This document shows positions 19,072 through 27,646 of a DNA stretch of 64,000 bases, one piece after another (position 1 is the stretch's first letter; each line of letters starts with the position of its first letter). The DNA is taken from contig NZ_CP024904.1 of NCBI RefSeq assembly GCF_003330765.1, forward strand, positions 682,001-746,000, given 5' to 3'. A model generated the notes under the pieces. The model made no database searches, was not told the origin of the DNA, and saw nothing but the letters and a program-made list of their open reading frames with translations. Source of the stretch: Burkholderia pyrrocinia (lineage in GTDB: Bacteria; Pseudomonadota; Gammaproteobacteria; Burkholderiales; Burkholderiaceae). The position numbers and the translations under genes are program-made.

Positions 19072-19471
19072 GGCCGCCTCCAGGTTCCCCACGATGACCG
19101 CCATATGAACATTGCCGTTCACTGGGGCGGGAGTCCGCCCCCGACCTGCGTTGCGGGTCGGGGGCTAAATCTCAAAAAGTGGGGCGAGTGTAAACGCCGT
19201 ATAAACAAAAATCTTGAAGGAAAATGCGCTGGCGCCCTGCACATGAGCGTGCGACGGAATCCGGGCGGTGCGAATACAAGCGGGGCAATATCGATCGGAA
19301 TGCGGCGTTCGTGCGCCGGTCGGGCCTGGCGCGGTGCGGATTGGCCCGCACGATACATTTCGTCAGCTAGCGGACATTTATTCAAGTTATCTTGGATCTG
19401 CCGGGCGCGCCAGATACACTGCCCGCAACAAGGATGCTTGCGCGCCGCCCCCATCGAAGGATTGTTCCACC
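19072..19471. other. divergent promoter region between the ATPase regulator and the AraC gene
   Basis: These 400 bases must hold the promoters of both divergent regulators. A 10-bp hairpin at 19137-19165 lies in the leader of the minus-strand gene. The middle is relatively A/T rich (around 19170-19225). No coding potential was seen beyond possible upstream starts of the regulator. Confidence 0.5.
19137..19165 (-). promoter_or_regulatory. leader hairpin before the ATPase regulator
   Basis: A perfect 10-bp stem (GCCCCCGACC with GGTCGGGGGC) and a 9-nt loop lie 66-94 bases upstream of the chosen start codon. It could be an attenuator or a processing element, or it could simply be the end of the promoter region. 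There is no U tract after it. Confidence 0.35.
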
Positions 19472-20377
19472 ATGCCAGCCCCCCTCGTCGCACCACCGGC
19501 GCCGCCGAAAGACACGCTCGGATGCATCTCGAGCCTGTTGTCCAAGGATATTGAAAGGTCGACCGGCGGCCTGACGCTCCATCGCAAATGCATGCGTGAC
19601 GAGCAATTCGAGCGGATCGAAATGGCGGCCAGCGATCGCGGCTTCCTGATCGGCGTGTCGCTCAATGGCGGACATCGGCGCACGATCTACGGCGGGGCCG
19701 GCAAATCCGAGCGGCGGTTTCAGCACAACTCGATCTACATTCGCGATTTTTCCCGGAATTTCCGCGCCGACCTGTACGGCAAGTTCGACTTCGTGCTGAT
19801 CGAGCTGTCTCACGGCTACCTCGATGACCTGGGCCGCGAGCACGACGGAACGGAAATCGGCGGCCTGACCTGCGCGCCCGACGTGCAGGACGCGGTGCTG
19901 GGTCATCTCGCGCACGCCGTCGCCGACAGCCTCGACGGGCCCGGTGCGCTGAACACGCTGTTCGTCGAGCAGATGGGGCTCGCGATCGGCACGCATCTCG
20001 CACGCCAATACGGCAACACGAGCGCCCGCGACCTGAGGCACAAGGGCAGCCTGTCGCCGGCCAAGACGGCACTCGCCAAGGAGCTGCTGATGGAAAAGGC
20101 GGATCTCGGCGTGTCGATCGAGGAGGTTGCGAGCGAATGCGATCTGTCGCGCGGCTATTTCATCCGTGCGTTCTCGCGAACGACGGGTCGCACGCCGCAT
20201 CAATGGCTGCTCGAACAGCGCGTGATCCGCGCCCGGCAGCTGATCGAGACGACCGACATGACGCTCGCGGAAATCGCGGCCGTCTGCGGCTTTGCGGACC
20301 AGAGCCATCTGAATCGCGTCTTCGCCCGCATCGTCGGCCATCCGCCTGGCGCATGGCGGCGCGGCCTGTCCCGCTGA
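19472..20377 (+). CDS. AraC-family transcriptional regulator
   Basis: The 301-residue protein has a C-terminal AraC DNA-binding domain of two helix-turn-helix units (about residues 200-300, with CDLSRGYFIRAFSRTTGRTPHQWL and the late CGFADQSHLNRVF). The N-terminal half is a non-standard sensing domain without clear cupin motifs. ATG at 19472 is the first Met that gives the normal length; a clear ribosome site is not visible. It is divergent from the OmpR-type regulator and convergent with the exported hydrolase. Its targets are unknown. Confidence 0.9.
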   Translation: MPAPLVAPPAPPKDTLGCISSLLSKDIERSTGGLTLHRKCMRDEQFERIEMAASDRGFLIGVSLNGGHRRTIYGGAGKSERRFQHNSIYIRDFSRNFRADLYGKFDFVLIELSHGYLDDLGREHDGTEIGGLTCAPDVQDAVLGHLAHAVADSLDGPGALNTLFVEQMGLAIGTHLARQYGNTSARDLRHKGSLSPAKTALAKELLMEKADLGVSIEEVASECDLSRGYFIRAFSRTTGRTPHQWLLEQRVIRARQLIETTDMTLAEIAAVCGFADQSHLNRVFARIVGHPPGAWRRGLSR

Positions 20378-20403
20378 CGCTACAGCTACGCGCGCCATGC
20401 GCG

Positions 20404-21390
20404 TCATTGAAGCGGCGTCGCGTCGTAATTGACCGGCACCCAGTCGTACTGATCCCCATCCCTGCGCAAATGCCCGAGCCCAGGAAATGCGATGTGCGCG
20501 GCGCCGACCAGATAATGCTTGTCCTCGACACGCTTGAGCGTATCGCGCCGGGTGCGGCGCGCGACGTCGGCATCGCTGTCGTACTGGACGGTCGCGTCCG
20601 GATCCTGCAACTGGATCGCCGCGACGTGCACGATATCGCCCCACGCGAGCAGCCCGGCGTTGCCGCTCTCGATCAGATAGGCCGTATGGCCCGGCGTATG
20701 GCCGGGCATCGGCACCGCGCGAATACCGGGGGCGAGCGTTGCTTCGCCGCGAAACGTCTTGAAGCGTCCGGCCGCGACGTACGGCGCGACCGACGCGGCC
20801 GCCGCATCGAAAAACGATGCCAGGAACGCCGGTGCCTGTGCCTTGTTGTCCGGATCGAGCCAGTAATTCGCCTCGATCTCGTTCACGCGAACGACCGCAT
20901 TCGGAAAGGTCATCTTGCCGTTCGACACAATGCCGCCGACATGATCCTTGTGCAGATGCGTGAGCAACACTTCGTCGATCTGCTCCGGCGCATAGCCCGC
21001 CGCACGCAGGTTGGCGAGCAGCTTGCCGCAGCAGTCGCCATACAGCACACCGGCGCCGGTATCGACGAGAATCCGCTTCGATCCCGTGTCGACCAGGAAC
21101 GCGTTGATCGACCCCTGTACGGGCGGCTCGAGAAACGCGCGATCGAGATCGCGCCGGATCTCGTCCTTCGAAACACCGCGAAAGACCGTATCGATCGGAA
21201 ACGGATGCGTGCCGTCGGACAGCGCGACGATCCTAAGGTCGCCGAGCTTCTGCCGGTAGAAGCCGGGAGCCTGGTTCCCGCCGCCCGGCTCGCCGGCGAA
21301 CGCGACCGATGCGAGGATGCCGACGCACCACGCGATGAGCAGCATGCCGCCCGAGCGCGCCGCGCGCGTGCGCCAGTTCAAGTTCTTCAA
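20404..21390 (-). CDS. exported metallo-beta-lactamase-fold hydrolase
   Basis: About 328 residues with an N-terminal hydrophobic signal (residues 14-32, then AFAG). The zinc-binding motif THLHKDH (H145, H147, D149, H150) and later PMPGHTPGH, with a downstream aspartate in AWGDIV, mark an MBL-fold enzyme of the lactonase or N-acyl-homoserine-lactonase-like type. It probably acts in the periplasm on lactones or related esters. No ATG fits the signal peptide. TTG at 21390, with GGGGAG upstream, is the best start. A very small hairpin overlaps its stop, next to the convergent AraC gene. Confidence 0.85.
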   Translation of the reverse strand: MKNLNWRTRAARSGGMLLIAWCVGILASVAFAGEPGGGNQAPGFYRQKLGDLRIVALSDGTHPFPIDTVFRGVSKDEIRRDLDRAFLEPPVQGSINAFLVDTGSKRILVDTGAGVLYGDCCGKLLANLRAAGYAPEQIDEVLLTHLHKDHVGGIVSNGKMTFPNAVVRVNEIEANYWLDPDNKAQAPAFLASFFDAAAASVAPYVAAGRFKTFRGEATLAPGIRAVPMPGHTPGHTAYLIESGNAGLLAWGDIVHVAAIQLQDPDATVQYDSDADVARRTRRDTLKRVEDKHYLVGAAHIAFPGLGHLRRDGDQYDWVPVNYDATPLQ

Positions 21391-21550
21391 GTCCGCTCCC
21401 CGGTTGCGTATCGACGTTGCGCGCCGGCTTGCCGGTCCGGCCGGCGAGGGGCACGCGACACCGAGCTTACCGAGCAGGTGCGCAATAATCCTGAGCGGGA
21501 CATGAATCGTTCTGAAGTGAAGGCCGGGCCTCGGCGGCACCGGCCCGGAT

Positions 21551-22201
21551 TCAGGCGGCCCGGTCAGGCGCGCGCTGCGCGGCAATCAATGCATCGCGAA
21601 AGACCGCAGCCGGCTGCGCGCCGCTGACGACCGACGGCCCGATGCGCGTCGACGGCACCGAAGCGACGCCTTCGCGCACCGCATCCGCTTCGAGCGCGGC
21701 CACCGCGTCAAGCCCTTCGCCGGACGCCAGGAACGCACGCACCGCGTCGCCCGGCAAACCGGCGCCGGTCGCAAGCTCGACCAGCACGTCCGCATCGCCG
21801 ATATCCCGGCCGTCGCGGAAATAGGCGGCAAACAGCGCATCGACGAGCGCGGCCGCGCTACCGCGTTGTTGAGCGAACCAGACGAGCCGGTGTGCAAGCC
21901 GCGTGTTCGGCGTGCGCGCGATCCGTGCATGATCGAACACGAGGCCTGCCGCCCGGCCGGCTTCGGCCACATGCGCATCGAGTGCCTGCGAGCGCGCCCA
22001 ACTGCCGAACTTCGCGCTCCGGTACGCCTTGCGGTCGATGCCGCCGGCCGGCATCGTCGGGTTCAGTTCGAACGGCACGAACCGGACGCTCACGTTGCCG
22101 GCCAGGCCGGCTTCGTCGATCGCTTCCGCGAGCCGGTGCTCCGCGATCCAGCACCACGGGCAGATGAGATCGTAGGTCACCGTTACTTCGATAGGTTTCA
22201 T
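21551..22201 (-). CDS. DsbA-family thiol oxidoreductase, FrnE-like
   Basis: The 216-residue protein has a thioredoxin fold with helical insertion. The CPWC active site (C14, C17) follows a short first strand, and the Pro-containing loop near the end (GVASVPSTRI) holds the cis-proline typical of the fold. FrnE/HCCA-isomerase-like members are cytoplasmic and join polyketide or aromatic pathways or the stress response. AGGAGG before ATG at 22201 fixes the start. It is divergent from a LysR gene 120 bases away, its likely regulator. Confidence 0.92.
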   Translation of the reverse strand: MKPIEVTVTYDLICPWCWIAEHRLAEAIDEAGLAGNVSVRFVPFELNPTMPAGGIDRKAYRSAKFGSWARSQALDAHVAEAGRAAGLVFDHARIARTPNTRLAHRLVWFAQQRGSAAALVDALFAAYFRDGRDIGDADVLVELATGAGLPGDAVRAFLASGEGLDAVAALEADAVREGVASVPSTRIGPSVVSGAQPAAVFRDALIAAQRAPDRAA

Positions 22202-22321
22202 CGCAGCCTCCTGTACATTGCAGTCCAGAAGATAGCGCTTGCGGGCCGGCGATAGAATGCGAACGGCACGCAACGCATCGTTGCGACACGCACAAAGGCA
22301 CGAAGTCACAAAGGCGACAAC

Positions 22322-23227
22322 ATGGACAAATTCTCCGCGCTGCGCGCGTTCGTGGAAGTAGCGGAAGCCGGCGGCTTCTCGAGCGCGGGGCGGCGTCTCG
22401 AACTCGCGGCATCGTCGGTGGTACGCGCGGTGGATGCGCTCGAGGCGTCGCTCGGCACCGTGCTGCTGAACCGCACGACGCGACAGGTCACGCTGTCCGA
22501 TGCCGGCTCCGTGTACTACGCCCGCGCGAAGCGGCTGCTCGAGGAACTCGCGGAAGCCGACGCACTGGTCGCCGATCGCGGCGACGAGCCGTCCGGGCCG
22601 CTGCGCGTGTCGGTGCCGGTCGCGTACGGCGTGCGCCGCATCGCGCCGCACGTCGCGGCCTTCCTCGCGCGCTATCCGAAGCTCGACCTCGACCTGCAAC
22701 TCACCGACGAACGCGTCGATCTCGTCACTGGCCGGATCGACGTCGCGATCCGGCTCGGCGAAGCGGCGCCGGCCGCGGAAGTCGTCGCGCGGCAGCTCGG
22801 CACGTTCCAGCGCTATGTCGTCGCGAGCCACGACTACCTCGATGCGCACGGCACGCCAGCGGCGCCGGGCGAACTGGTCGATCATGGCTGCCTGCGCTTT
22901 CACTTCGGCGGCGACCAGCAGGCGTGGACGTTTGCCGATGCGCACGGCACGACGAAAGTGCTCGTCGCCGGGCGACTGAAATCGAACCACAGCGAAGTGT
23001 TGCGCGATGCCGTGCTCGACGGCGCCGGCATCGCGCTGCTGCCCGACTGGCTGGTCGATGCCGACGTCCAGTCGGGCCGCCTGCGCAGGCTCTTCGAACG
23101 GTACGACGTCACGCCCGATGCGGCCCGCTCGGTCGTCACCGCGCTCTACCTGCCGAATCAGCGCGGCTCGAAGCGCGTCACGGCATTCATCGATTTCGTC
23201 GAAGCGCTGGCGCGCGCGCAGCACTGA
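22322..23227 (+). CDS. LysR-family transcriptional regulator
   Basis: The 301-residue protein has the typical N-terminal winged helix (residues 1-60: AGGFSSAGRRLELAASSVV) followed by NRTTRQV and a periplasmic-binding-protein-like effector domain. It starts 120 bases from the divergent FrnE-like gene, the standard LysR arrangement, so that gene is the probable target. It resembles the LysR protein at 9383 in its first 65 residues, but the two are clearly distinct genes. Confidence 0.93.
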   Translation: MDKFSALRAFVEVAEAGGFSSAGRRLELAASSVVRAVDALEASLGTVLLNRTTRQVTLSDAGSVYYARAKRLLEELAEADALVADRGDEPSGPLRVSVPVAYGVRRIAPHVAAFLARYPKLDLDLQLTDERVDLVTGRIDVAIRLGEAAPAAEVVARQLGTFQRYVVASHDYLDAHGTPAAPGELVDHGCLRFHFGGDQQAWTFADAHGTTKVLVAGRLKSNHSEVLRDAVLDGAGIALLPDWLVDADVQSGRLRRLFERYDVTPDAARSVVTALYLPNQRGSKRVTAFIDFVEALARAQH

Positions 23228-23245
23228 GCCGCACGGCGCGCCGCG

Positions 23246-24703
23246 TTACCAGCCGAACTTCGCTTCCATGCCGACATAGTCGGCGTTGCGCGCACCGAGC
23301 GCGCGAATCGAATCGGCGACCTGGAAGTGCACGGCCTCGACCGCCAGCGCCAGGTTCGGATTGACGAGCCAGTCCACGCGGGCCTGCGCATACATGCCCG
23401 TCCACGAACCGCCCTTGCCGGCCGTGCCGGGCACCGCCTGCATCCCCTGCCCGTAGATCGCGTCGGCCGTCGTCTCGCGCCACTGGAAACCGACCGCGGT
23501 CAGCACCGTCACGTTGCCGGCCGGCTTGAACGTCAGCGAAGGCTTCACGTGAATCAGGTTGCTGTAGCCGGTGTAGCCGGCGAGCGTGAAGTAATAGCCG
23601 TTCGGGAACAGCGGGTTGAAGGTGCCCATGCGCCCGTCGCCGGGATGCTTGTCGCCCGACGCGCCGTCGACCTGAATGCCGATGCGCGGCGTGCCCGGCG
23701 TCTTCGTGAACGTGTAGCCGCCCAGCGCGCCGAACGCCCATGCACCGATCGTGTCCGGTCCGATGTGCCCCGTCTGGAGCATCGCCTCGACGTCCCAGTC
23801 GAGCCGGCCGGATTTGCCCGCGTAGCGCATGTCGAATACGTCGCGCCGCTCGGTGCCGGCCCCGTCGAGATAGCGCGCGTTGTCGCGCGTATAGCGTGAC
23901 CAGTAGCCCGACAGGTCGCCGGGGCCCGTGCCGTTGCGCTCGATGCGCACGCCGTCGAATCTCAGGTGCCGGTTCGACACGTCGTCGAACGCCGCGTCGT
24001 TGCGATATTGCACCGGGCGCGACACATAGCCGATCAGCCGCCATTTGCCGATTTCGTAATCCGCCCACAGCGCGTCGAACGCCTGACGCACATTCGGCCC
24101 GTCGCGCACCGCCACGAATCGCTGCAAGTCGAACGCCATCTCCTGCCGGCCGATGCGGGTCTTGAACGTGCCGCCGCCGACCTGGTCGACATAGGCGACG
24201 AACGCCTGCTCGATATCGAGTTGATCCTTGTCGACGGACCCGACCGTATCCTTGCCGAACGGCCGCGCATCGACGAACTGGACGAACGCCTGGAAATGCC
24301 CGGCATAACGCAGATCCGCATGCACCGTCGCGCGCTGGATCACGTAGTTGTCGTCATGCGCGGCGCCGAGCCCGAACAGCGGCGCGTTGTTCAGCTCGAA
24401 GCGCTCGCGCAGGTTCGCGCCGAGCGACAGGTAGGTCGACGGGTCGCCGCCCAGCGGGATGTACTTCAGCGCATCGCCCGGCTGGCGCGGCACGCACGGA
24501 TTCGAGAGGACCGACCAGTCTTCCTGCCAGCGGTTGAACAGCAGCGTGGGCCGCTTTGCGGTGCACGTCGTGCCGGCCGTGGAAGCCGGTGCCGCGGATG
24601 CCTCGGCACCGGCCGCCGTACCGGCGTAGGTCGCGACGCCGCCTGCCAGCACGGCGGCCGGCAGCACGCTCCGCCATGCCCGCCCCATCGACCGGCGACC
24701 CAT
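23246..24703 (-). CDS. alginate-export-family outer membrane protein
   Basis: The 485-residue protein has a signal peptide (to about residue 33) and alternating beta strands, and ends in the aromatic residues FGW expected of a beta barrel. Segments such as NLRERFELNNAP, RIGRQEMAFD and LIGYVSRPVQYR fit the alginate_exp (AlgE-like) family, which forms outer membrane channels for anionic substrates. Its ATG overlaps the stop of the upstream VOC gene as TAATG, which implies coupled translation. No alginate genes are near, so the cargo is probably a catabolic substrate. Confidence 0.85.
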   Translation of the reverse strand: MGRRSMGRAWRSVLPAAVLAGGVATYAGTAAGAEASAAPASTAGTTCTAKRPTLLFNRWQEDWSVLSNPCVPRQPGDALKYIPLGGDPSTYLSLGANLRERFELNNAPLFGLGAAHDDNYVIQRATVHADLRYAGHFQAFVQFVDARPFGKDTVGSVDKDQLDIEQAFVAYVDQVGGGTFKTRIGRQEMAFDLQRFVAVRDGPNVRQAFDALWADYEIGKWRLIGYVSRPVQYRNDAAFDDVSNRHLRFDGVRIERNGTGPGDLSGYWSRYTRDNARYLDGAGTERRDVFDMRYAGKSGRLDWDVEAMLQTGHIGPDTIGAWAFGALGGYTFTKTPGTPRIGIQVDGASGDKHPGDGRMGTFNPLFPNGYYFTLAGYTGYSNLIHVKPSLTFKPAGNVTVLTAVGFQWRETTADAIYGQGMQAVPGTAGKGGSWTGMYAQARVDWLVNPNLALAVEAVHFQVADSIRALGARNADYVGMEAKFGW

Positions 24704-25644
24704 TATTTCGACCGCGCGTGGATCTCGGCGACGTAGCCGCCCGGGAACTGCACGAGCGCGGCATCGCGCCCGTCCGACGTGAACGTCGGCACCAGCACGG
24801 TCACGCCCGCGGCCTGCGCCTGCTTCAGCGTCGCGGCCAGATCCGGCACTTCATAGCCCGTCATCTCGCGGCCGAACGGATAGGGCAGATGGCCGTCGGT
24901 GGCCAGCACGGTCATCTTGCCGAAACCCGACTCGATGCGGATGCGCCGGTACGTATCGTTCGGCCGGCCGATCTCGATGCCCGGCGCCTTGCGCACATCG
25001 GACACGACCTTGCCGCGCGAGAACGCGACGAAGTCGTGCACCAGCTTGTTCGCGCTTTCCGGCGACACGTACACGCGGTTTTCAGGCACCGTCTGCAGCG
25101 GGTCGTAGTGCGGCGCCTGGGTGTGCCAGTACAGCTGCATGTTCACGCCGCCCGGCCAGCGGACGATCGCATCGCGGCCGATCGGGTCGGGGAACGTGTC
25201 GACGATCACGTCCGCGCCGTGCGCGCGCGCCGACTTCATCGCGACGTCCATGTCGGTGACGAGATAGCCGGTGCGCTCCGCGCAGAACGGATACGGGATC
25301 GGCGTCTTGAAGCCGAACACCGAGATCGTGCCGGCCGGCGTGAATACGAGCTGCGACATCGTCTGGCTCGGCGTCGGCGTGACCTGGAACACGCCCTGCT
25401 GCGACTTCTTGCCGCCGAACGTCGCGACGAAGCTGTCGGCGAAGCGGTCGAAATCTTCCGGTGCGACGCACACGTGCGTCGTGTCGTACTGCGGGCCGAC
25501 CGCGACGGCCGGTACCTTCGCGGACGAGGTCTCGAGCAGACGCGTCTCGTCGGCATGGGCCGGCGCGGCCGCCAGCAACGCGCCGAGCACGGCCGTCGAC
25601 GCGGCCGTCATCCGCCATACCTGTTGCAATTTCAGTGCGATCAT
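24703..25644 (-). CDS. exported VOC (glyoxalase-fold) protein
   Basis: About 313 residues with a clear signal peptide ending AAPAHA (residues 1-31). The mature part repeats a pattern twice: a strand with TPAGTISVFGFKTP or GKMTVLATDGHLP, then PYPF or YPFG, and a closing GYLVTD or GYEVPD. This is the paired betaalphabetabetabeta arrangement of vicinal oxygen chelate proteins. A periplasmic location is unusual for the family. AAGGAG precedes ATG at 25644. It is sandwiched between a DUF1275 membrane protein and an outer membrane channel. The reaction is unknown. Confidence 0.8.
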   Translation of the reverse strand: MIALKLQQVWRMTAASTAVLGALLAAAPAHADETRLLETSSAKVPAVAVGPQYDTTHVCVAPEDFDRFADSFVATFGGKKSQQGVFQVTPTPSQTMSQLVFTPAGTISVFGFKTPIPYPFCAERTGYLVTDMDVAMKSARAHGADVIVDTFPDPIGRDAIVRWPGGVNMQLYWHTQAPHYDPLQTVPENRVYVSPESANKLVHDFVAFSRGKVVSDVRKAPGIEIGRPNDTYRRIRIESGFGKMTVLATDGHLPYPFGREMTGYEVPDLAATLKQAQAAGVTVLVPTFTSDGRDAALVQFPGGYVAEIHARSK

Positions 25645-25692
25645 CGGGTTCTCCTTGAAAGTGGCAAGCGCAACCGCATGCTGCGCGCGCAT

Positions 25693-26430
25693 TCAGCGTG
25701 ACGTCGCCCGCTCGTCGGGCCGACCGGATTGATAGGCGAGGAAGCACAGCACCGCGAGCGGCAGCGCGAGCGCCCAGAAAGCTGCGAACAGATAGGCCGC
25801 CGCCCCCGCTCCTGCCCCGAGCGCAAAGCCCGCGACCGGCGGCAGCGTGCGCCGCAGCCGCACGCGCGCGGCTTCCCGTTCGGCAGGCGCGGCGAGCGGC
25901 ACGAGCCAGTCGAACGCATCGATCACCGCCTGCGTGACATTGCCCGTCATCACCGTGTTGGCAACGACCGAGCGGGCCGTCAGCCGCGCGTGCGCGTTCT
26001 GGACGCCCATCGCCGCGGCGCCGAGCAGGCCGCACAGGATCGTCCTCGGCGCGTCGGCGTCGGCAATCGGCGAGGCCATCACGCCGGCCAGCATGAACCC
26101 GGCCAGCAGCACGGCCTGCAGCGCATACAGCGAACGTGCGCGCGTGCCGTGGCCCAGCGCGCGCATCCGATGGTCGAGCACGCGCGCGCCGACGATGCCG
26201 GCGATGAAGGCCGGAAACGCGAGCCACTTGATCGCGAGCCCTTGTCCGACGCCGGCCAGCCCCGAGCCGATCAGGATGAAGTTGCCGGTGACATGCGCGG
26301 TGAACAGGCCGAACAGCGCGACGAAGCCGAGCGTGTCGACATAACCCGCGATCGACGCGAGAAACACGTCCTCGCCGCGCACGCGATCGGGCACGGCGGC
26401 CGCGCCCGCGGTTACTTGCTGCGGCGGCAT
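25693..26430 (-). CDS. DUF1275 (YoaK) family membrane protein
   Basis: This is a 245-residue integral membrane protein with about six hydrophobic helices. AGYVDTLGFVALFGLFTAHVTGN near the start and AMGVQNAHARL ... NTVMTGN in the middle are signature DUF1275 segments. The function of the family is not established. AGGAAG lies before the ATG at 26430. It heads a minus-strand operon with the VOC and alginate-export-type genes and is divergent from a TetR gene. Confidence 0.9.
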   Translation of the reverse strand: MPPQQVTAGAAAVPDRVRGEDVFLASIAGYVDTLGFVALFGLFTAHVTGNFILIGSGLAGVGQGLAIKWLAFPAFIAGIVGARVLDHRMRALGHGTRARSLYALQAVLLAGFMLAGVMASPIADADAPRTILCGLLGAAAMGVQNAHARLTARSVVANTVMTGNVTQAVIDAFDWLVPLAAPAEREAARVRLRRTLPPVAGFALGAGAGAAAYLFAAFWALALPLAVLCFLAYQSGRPDERATSR

Positions 26431-26771
26431 GAACCGGCTTCCTGGAATGTGTCGACTGCGCCGGCGCCCGCGCTGGCTGCGCGTGACGGGATCGGATAAG
26501 GCATGTTTCGCTCCGGTTTCGCCGACCGGTCCGGCTCGCCGACTGGCGTCCGGCCCGTGCGGCGGTTCGGGAGCAAGACTAGGGAAGGCCGACCTTAATG
26601 TCATGGCGACGGCCTGAATTTTTCTGAATCCGCAGTGCACGCACCGGGCCGGGGCGCTGGAACGGCACGATGCGGGACGATCCCGCGACGGGTCGCGCGC
26701 CGTATGCGACGCGTCAATCGTGTTATTTTTCGATCGATAGTTTAAGAATGTGCGCCATCAGGAGCCGATGC
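26431..26771. other. divergent promoter region, DUF1275 gene and TetR gene
   Basis: These 341 bases separate the divergent DUF1275 and TetR genes. A palindromic CGATCG-centred motif lies at 26723-26739, 33 bases before the TetR start. No gene was seen here. Confidence 0.5.
26723..26739. promoter_or_regulatory. possible TetR operator
   Basis: The reverse complement reads TATCGATCGAAAAATAA and matches 10681-10697 at 15 of 17 bases. Its place just before the TetR gene suits autoregulation and control of the divergent operon. The motif is only partly symmetric. Confidence 0.35.
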
Positions 26772-27491
26772 ATGACCGAAAGAAAACGCAGCACGCCGGC
26801 CCGCGAGCGCGGGACGGACGCCGACGGCAACGCCGTCACGCCGGGCCGGCGGCTCGCGCCGGAAGCGCGCGAGCGGCAGATCGTCGAGAAAGCGATCGAG
26901 CACTTCGCGACGCATGGCTTTTCCGGCAGCACGCGCGAACTCGCGCGGCAGATCGGCGTTACCCAGCCACTGCTGTACCGGTACTTTCCGAGCAAGGAGG
27001 CGCTGATCGATCGCGTCTACGACGAGATCTACACGTGGAATCCCGACTGGGAAAAACTGATCGCCGACCGCGCGGTCCCGCTGCAGGAACGGCTCGTCGC
27101 GTTCTACCGCGCCTACGCGCAAACCATCCTGCGGCGCGAATGGATCCGCACCTTCATCTTCGCGGGGCTCAGCCGCGAGGGGTTCAACACGCGCTACCTG
27201 TCGCGGCTGCGCGAACGCGTCTTCCTGCCGGTGCTGCGCGAGCTGCGGCACGAATACGACATCGCCACGCCGACGACGGAGGCCCAGCGCAATGCGGAAG
27301 TCGAACTGGTCTGGAGCCTGCACGCGAGCATCTTCTATTTCGGCGTTCGCAAGTGGGTCTACGGCCTGCCGGTGCCCGACGATCTCGACACCGAAATCGA
27401 ACGGCTGATCGACGCGTTCCTGAACGGCACGCCCGCCGCGCTGAAGCAGCTCGCGTCGGGCGCGACCGCCCGGCGCCGCCGGCGCGTCTGA
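26772..27491 (+). CDS. TetR-family transcriptional regulator
   Basis: The 239-residue protein has an arginine-rich lead of about 40 residues and then the TetR helix-turn-helix (FATHGFSGSTRELARQIG ... LLYRYFPSKEAL). The C-terminal domain is helical and suited to ligand binding. AGGAG before ATG at 26772 supports this start; the frame is open further upstream. It is divergent from the DUF1275 operon and leads into the hydrolase and monooxygenase genes on the same strand. Either set may be its target. Confidence 0.92.
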   Translation: MTERKRSTPARERGTDADGNAVTPGRRLAPEARERQIVEKAIEHFATHGFSGSTRELARQIGVTQPLLYRYFPSKEALIDRVYDEIYTWNPDWEKLIADRAVPLQERLVAFYRAYAQTILRREWIRTFIFAGLSREGFNTRYLSRLRERVFLPVLRELRHEYDIATPTTEAQRNAEVELVWSLHASIFYFGVRKWVYGLPVPDDLDTEIERLIDAFLNGTPAALKQLASGATARRRRRV

Positions 27492-27646
27492 CGCGGCGGC
27501 GGCCGTTATGAGGCGGCGAATACCGGCGGTGCGCAAAGACCAATTCAGAACAATTTATCCGGCCAGTCGATCGCGTCGCCTATCCTCGAAAGGCACGTGC
27601 AGTCGCCACCGGCAGCACGCGGGCCAAACCCAACACGCACCGTCAC

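Noticed and set aside
20388..20404. Small hairpin ACGCGC-n5-GCGCGT at the end of the AraC gene
   Set aside because: Only 6 bp of alternating CG and overlapping the stop of the convergent gene; too weak to call a terminator.
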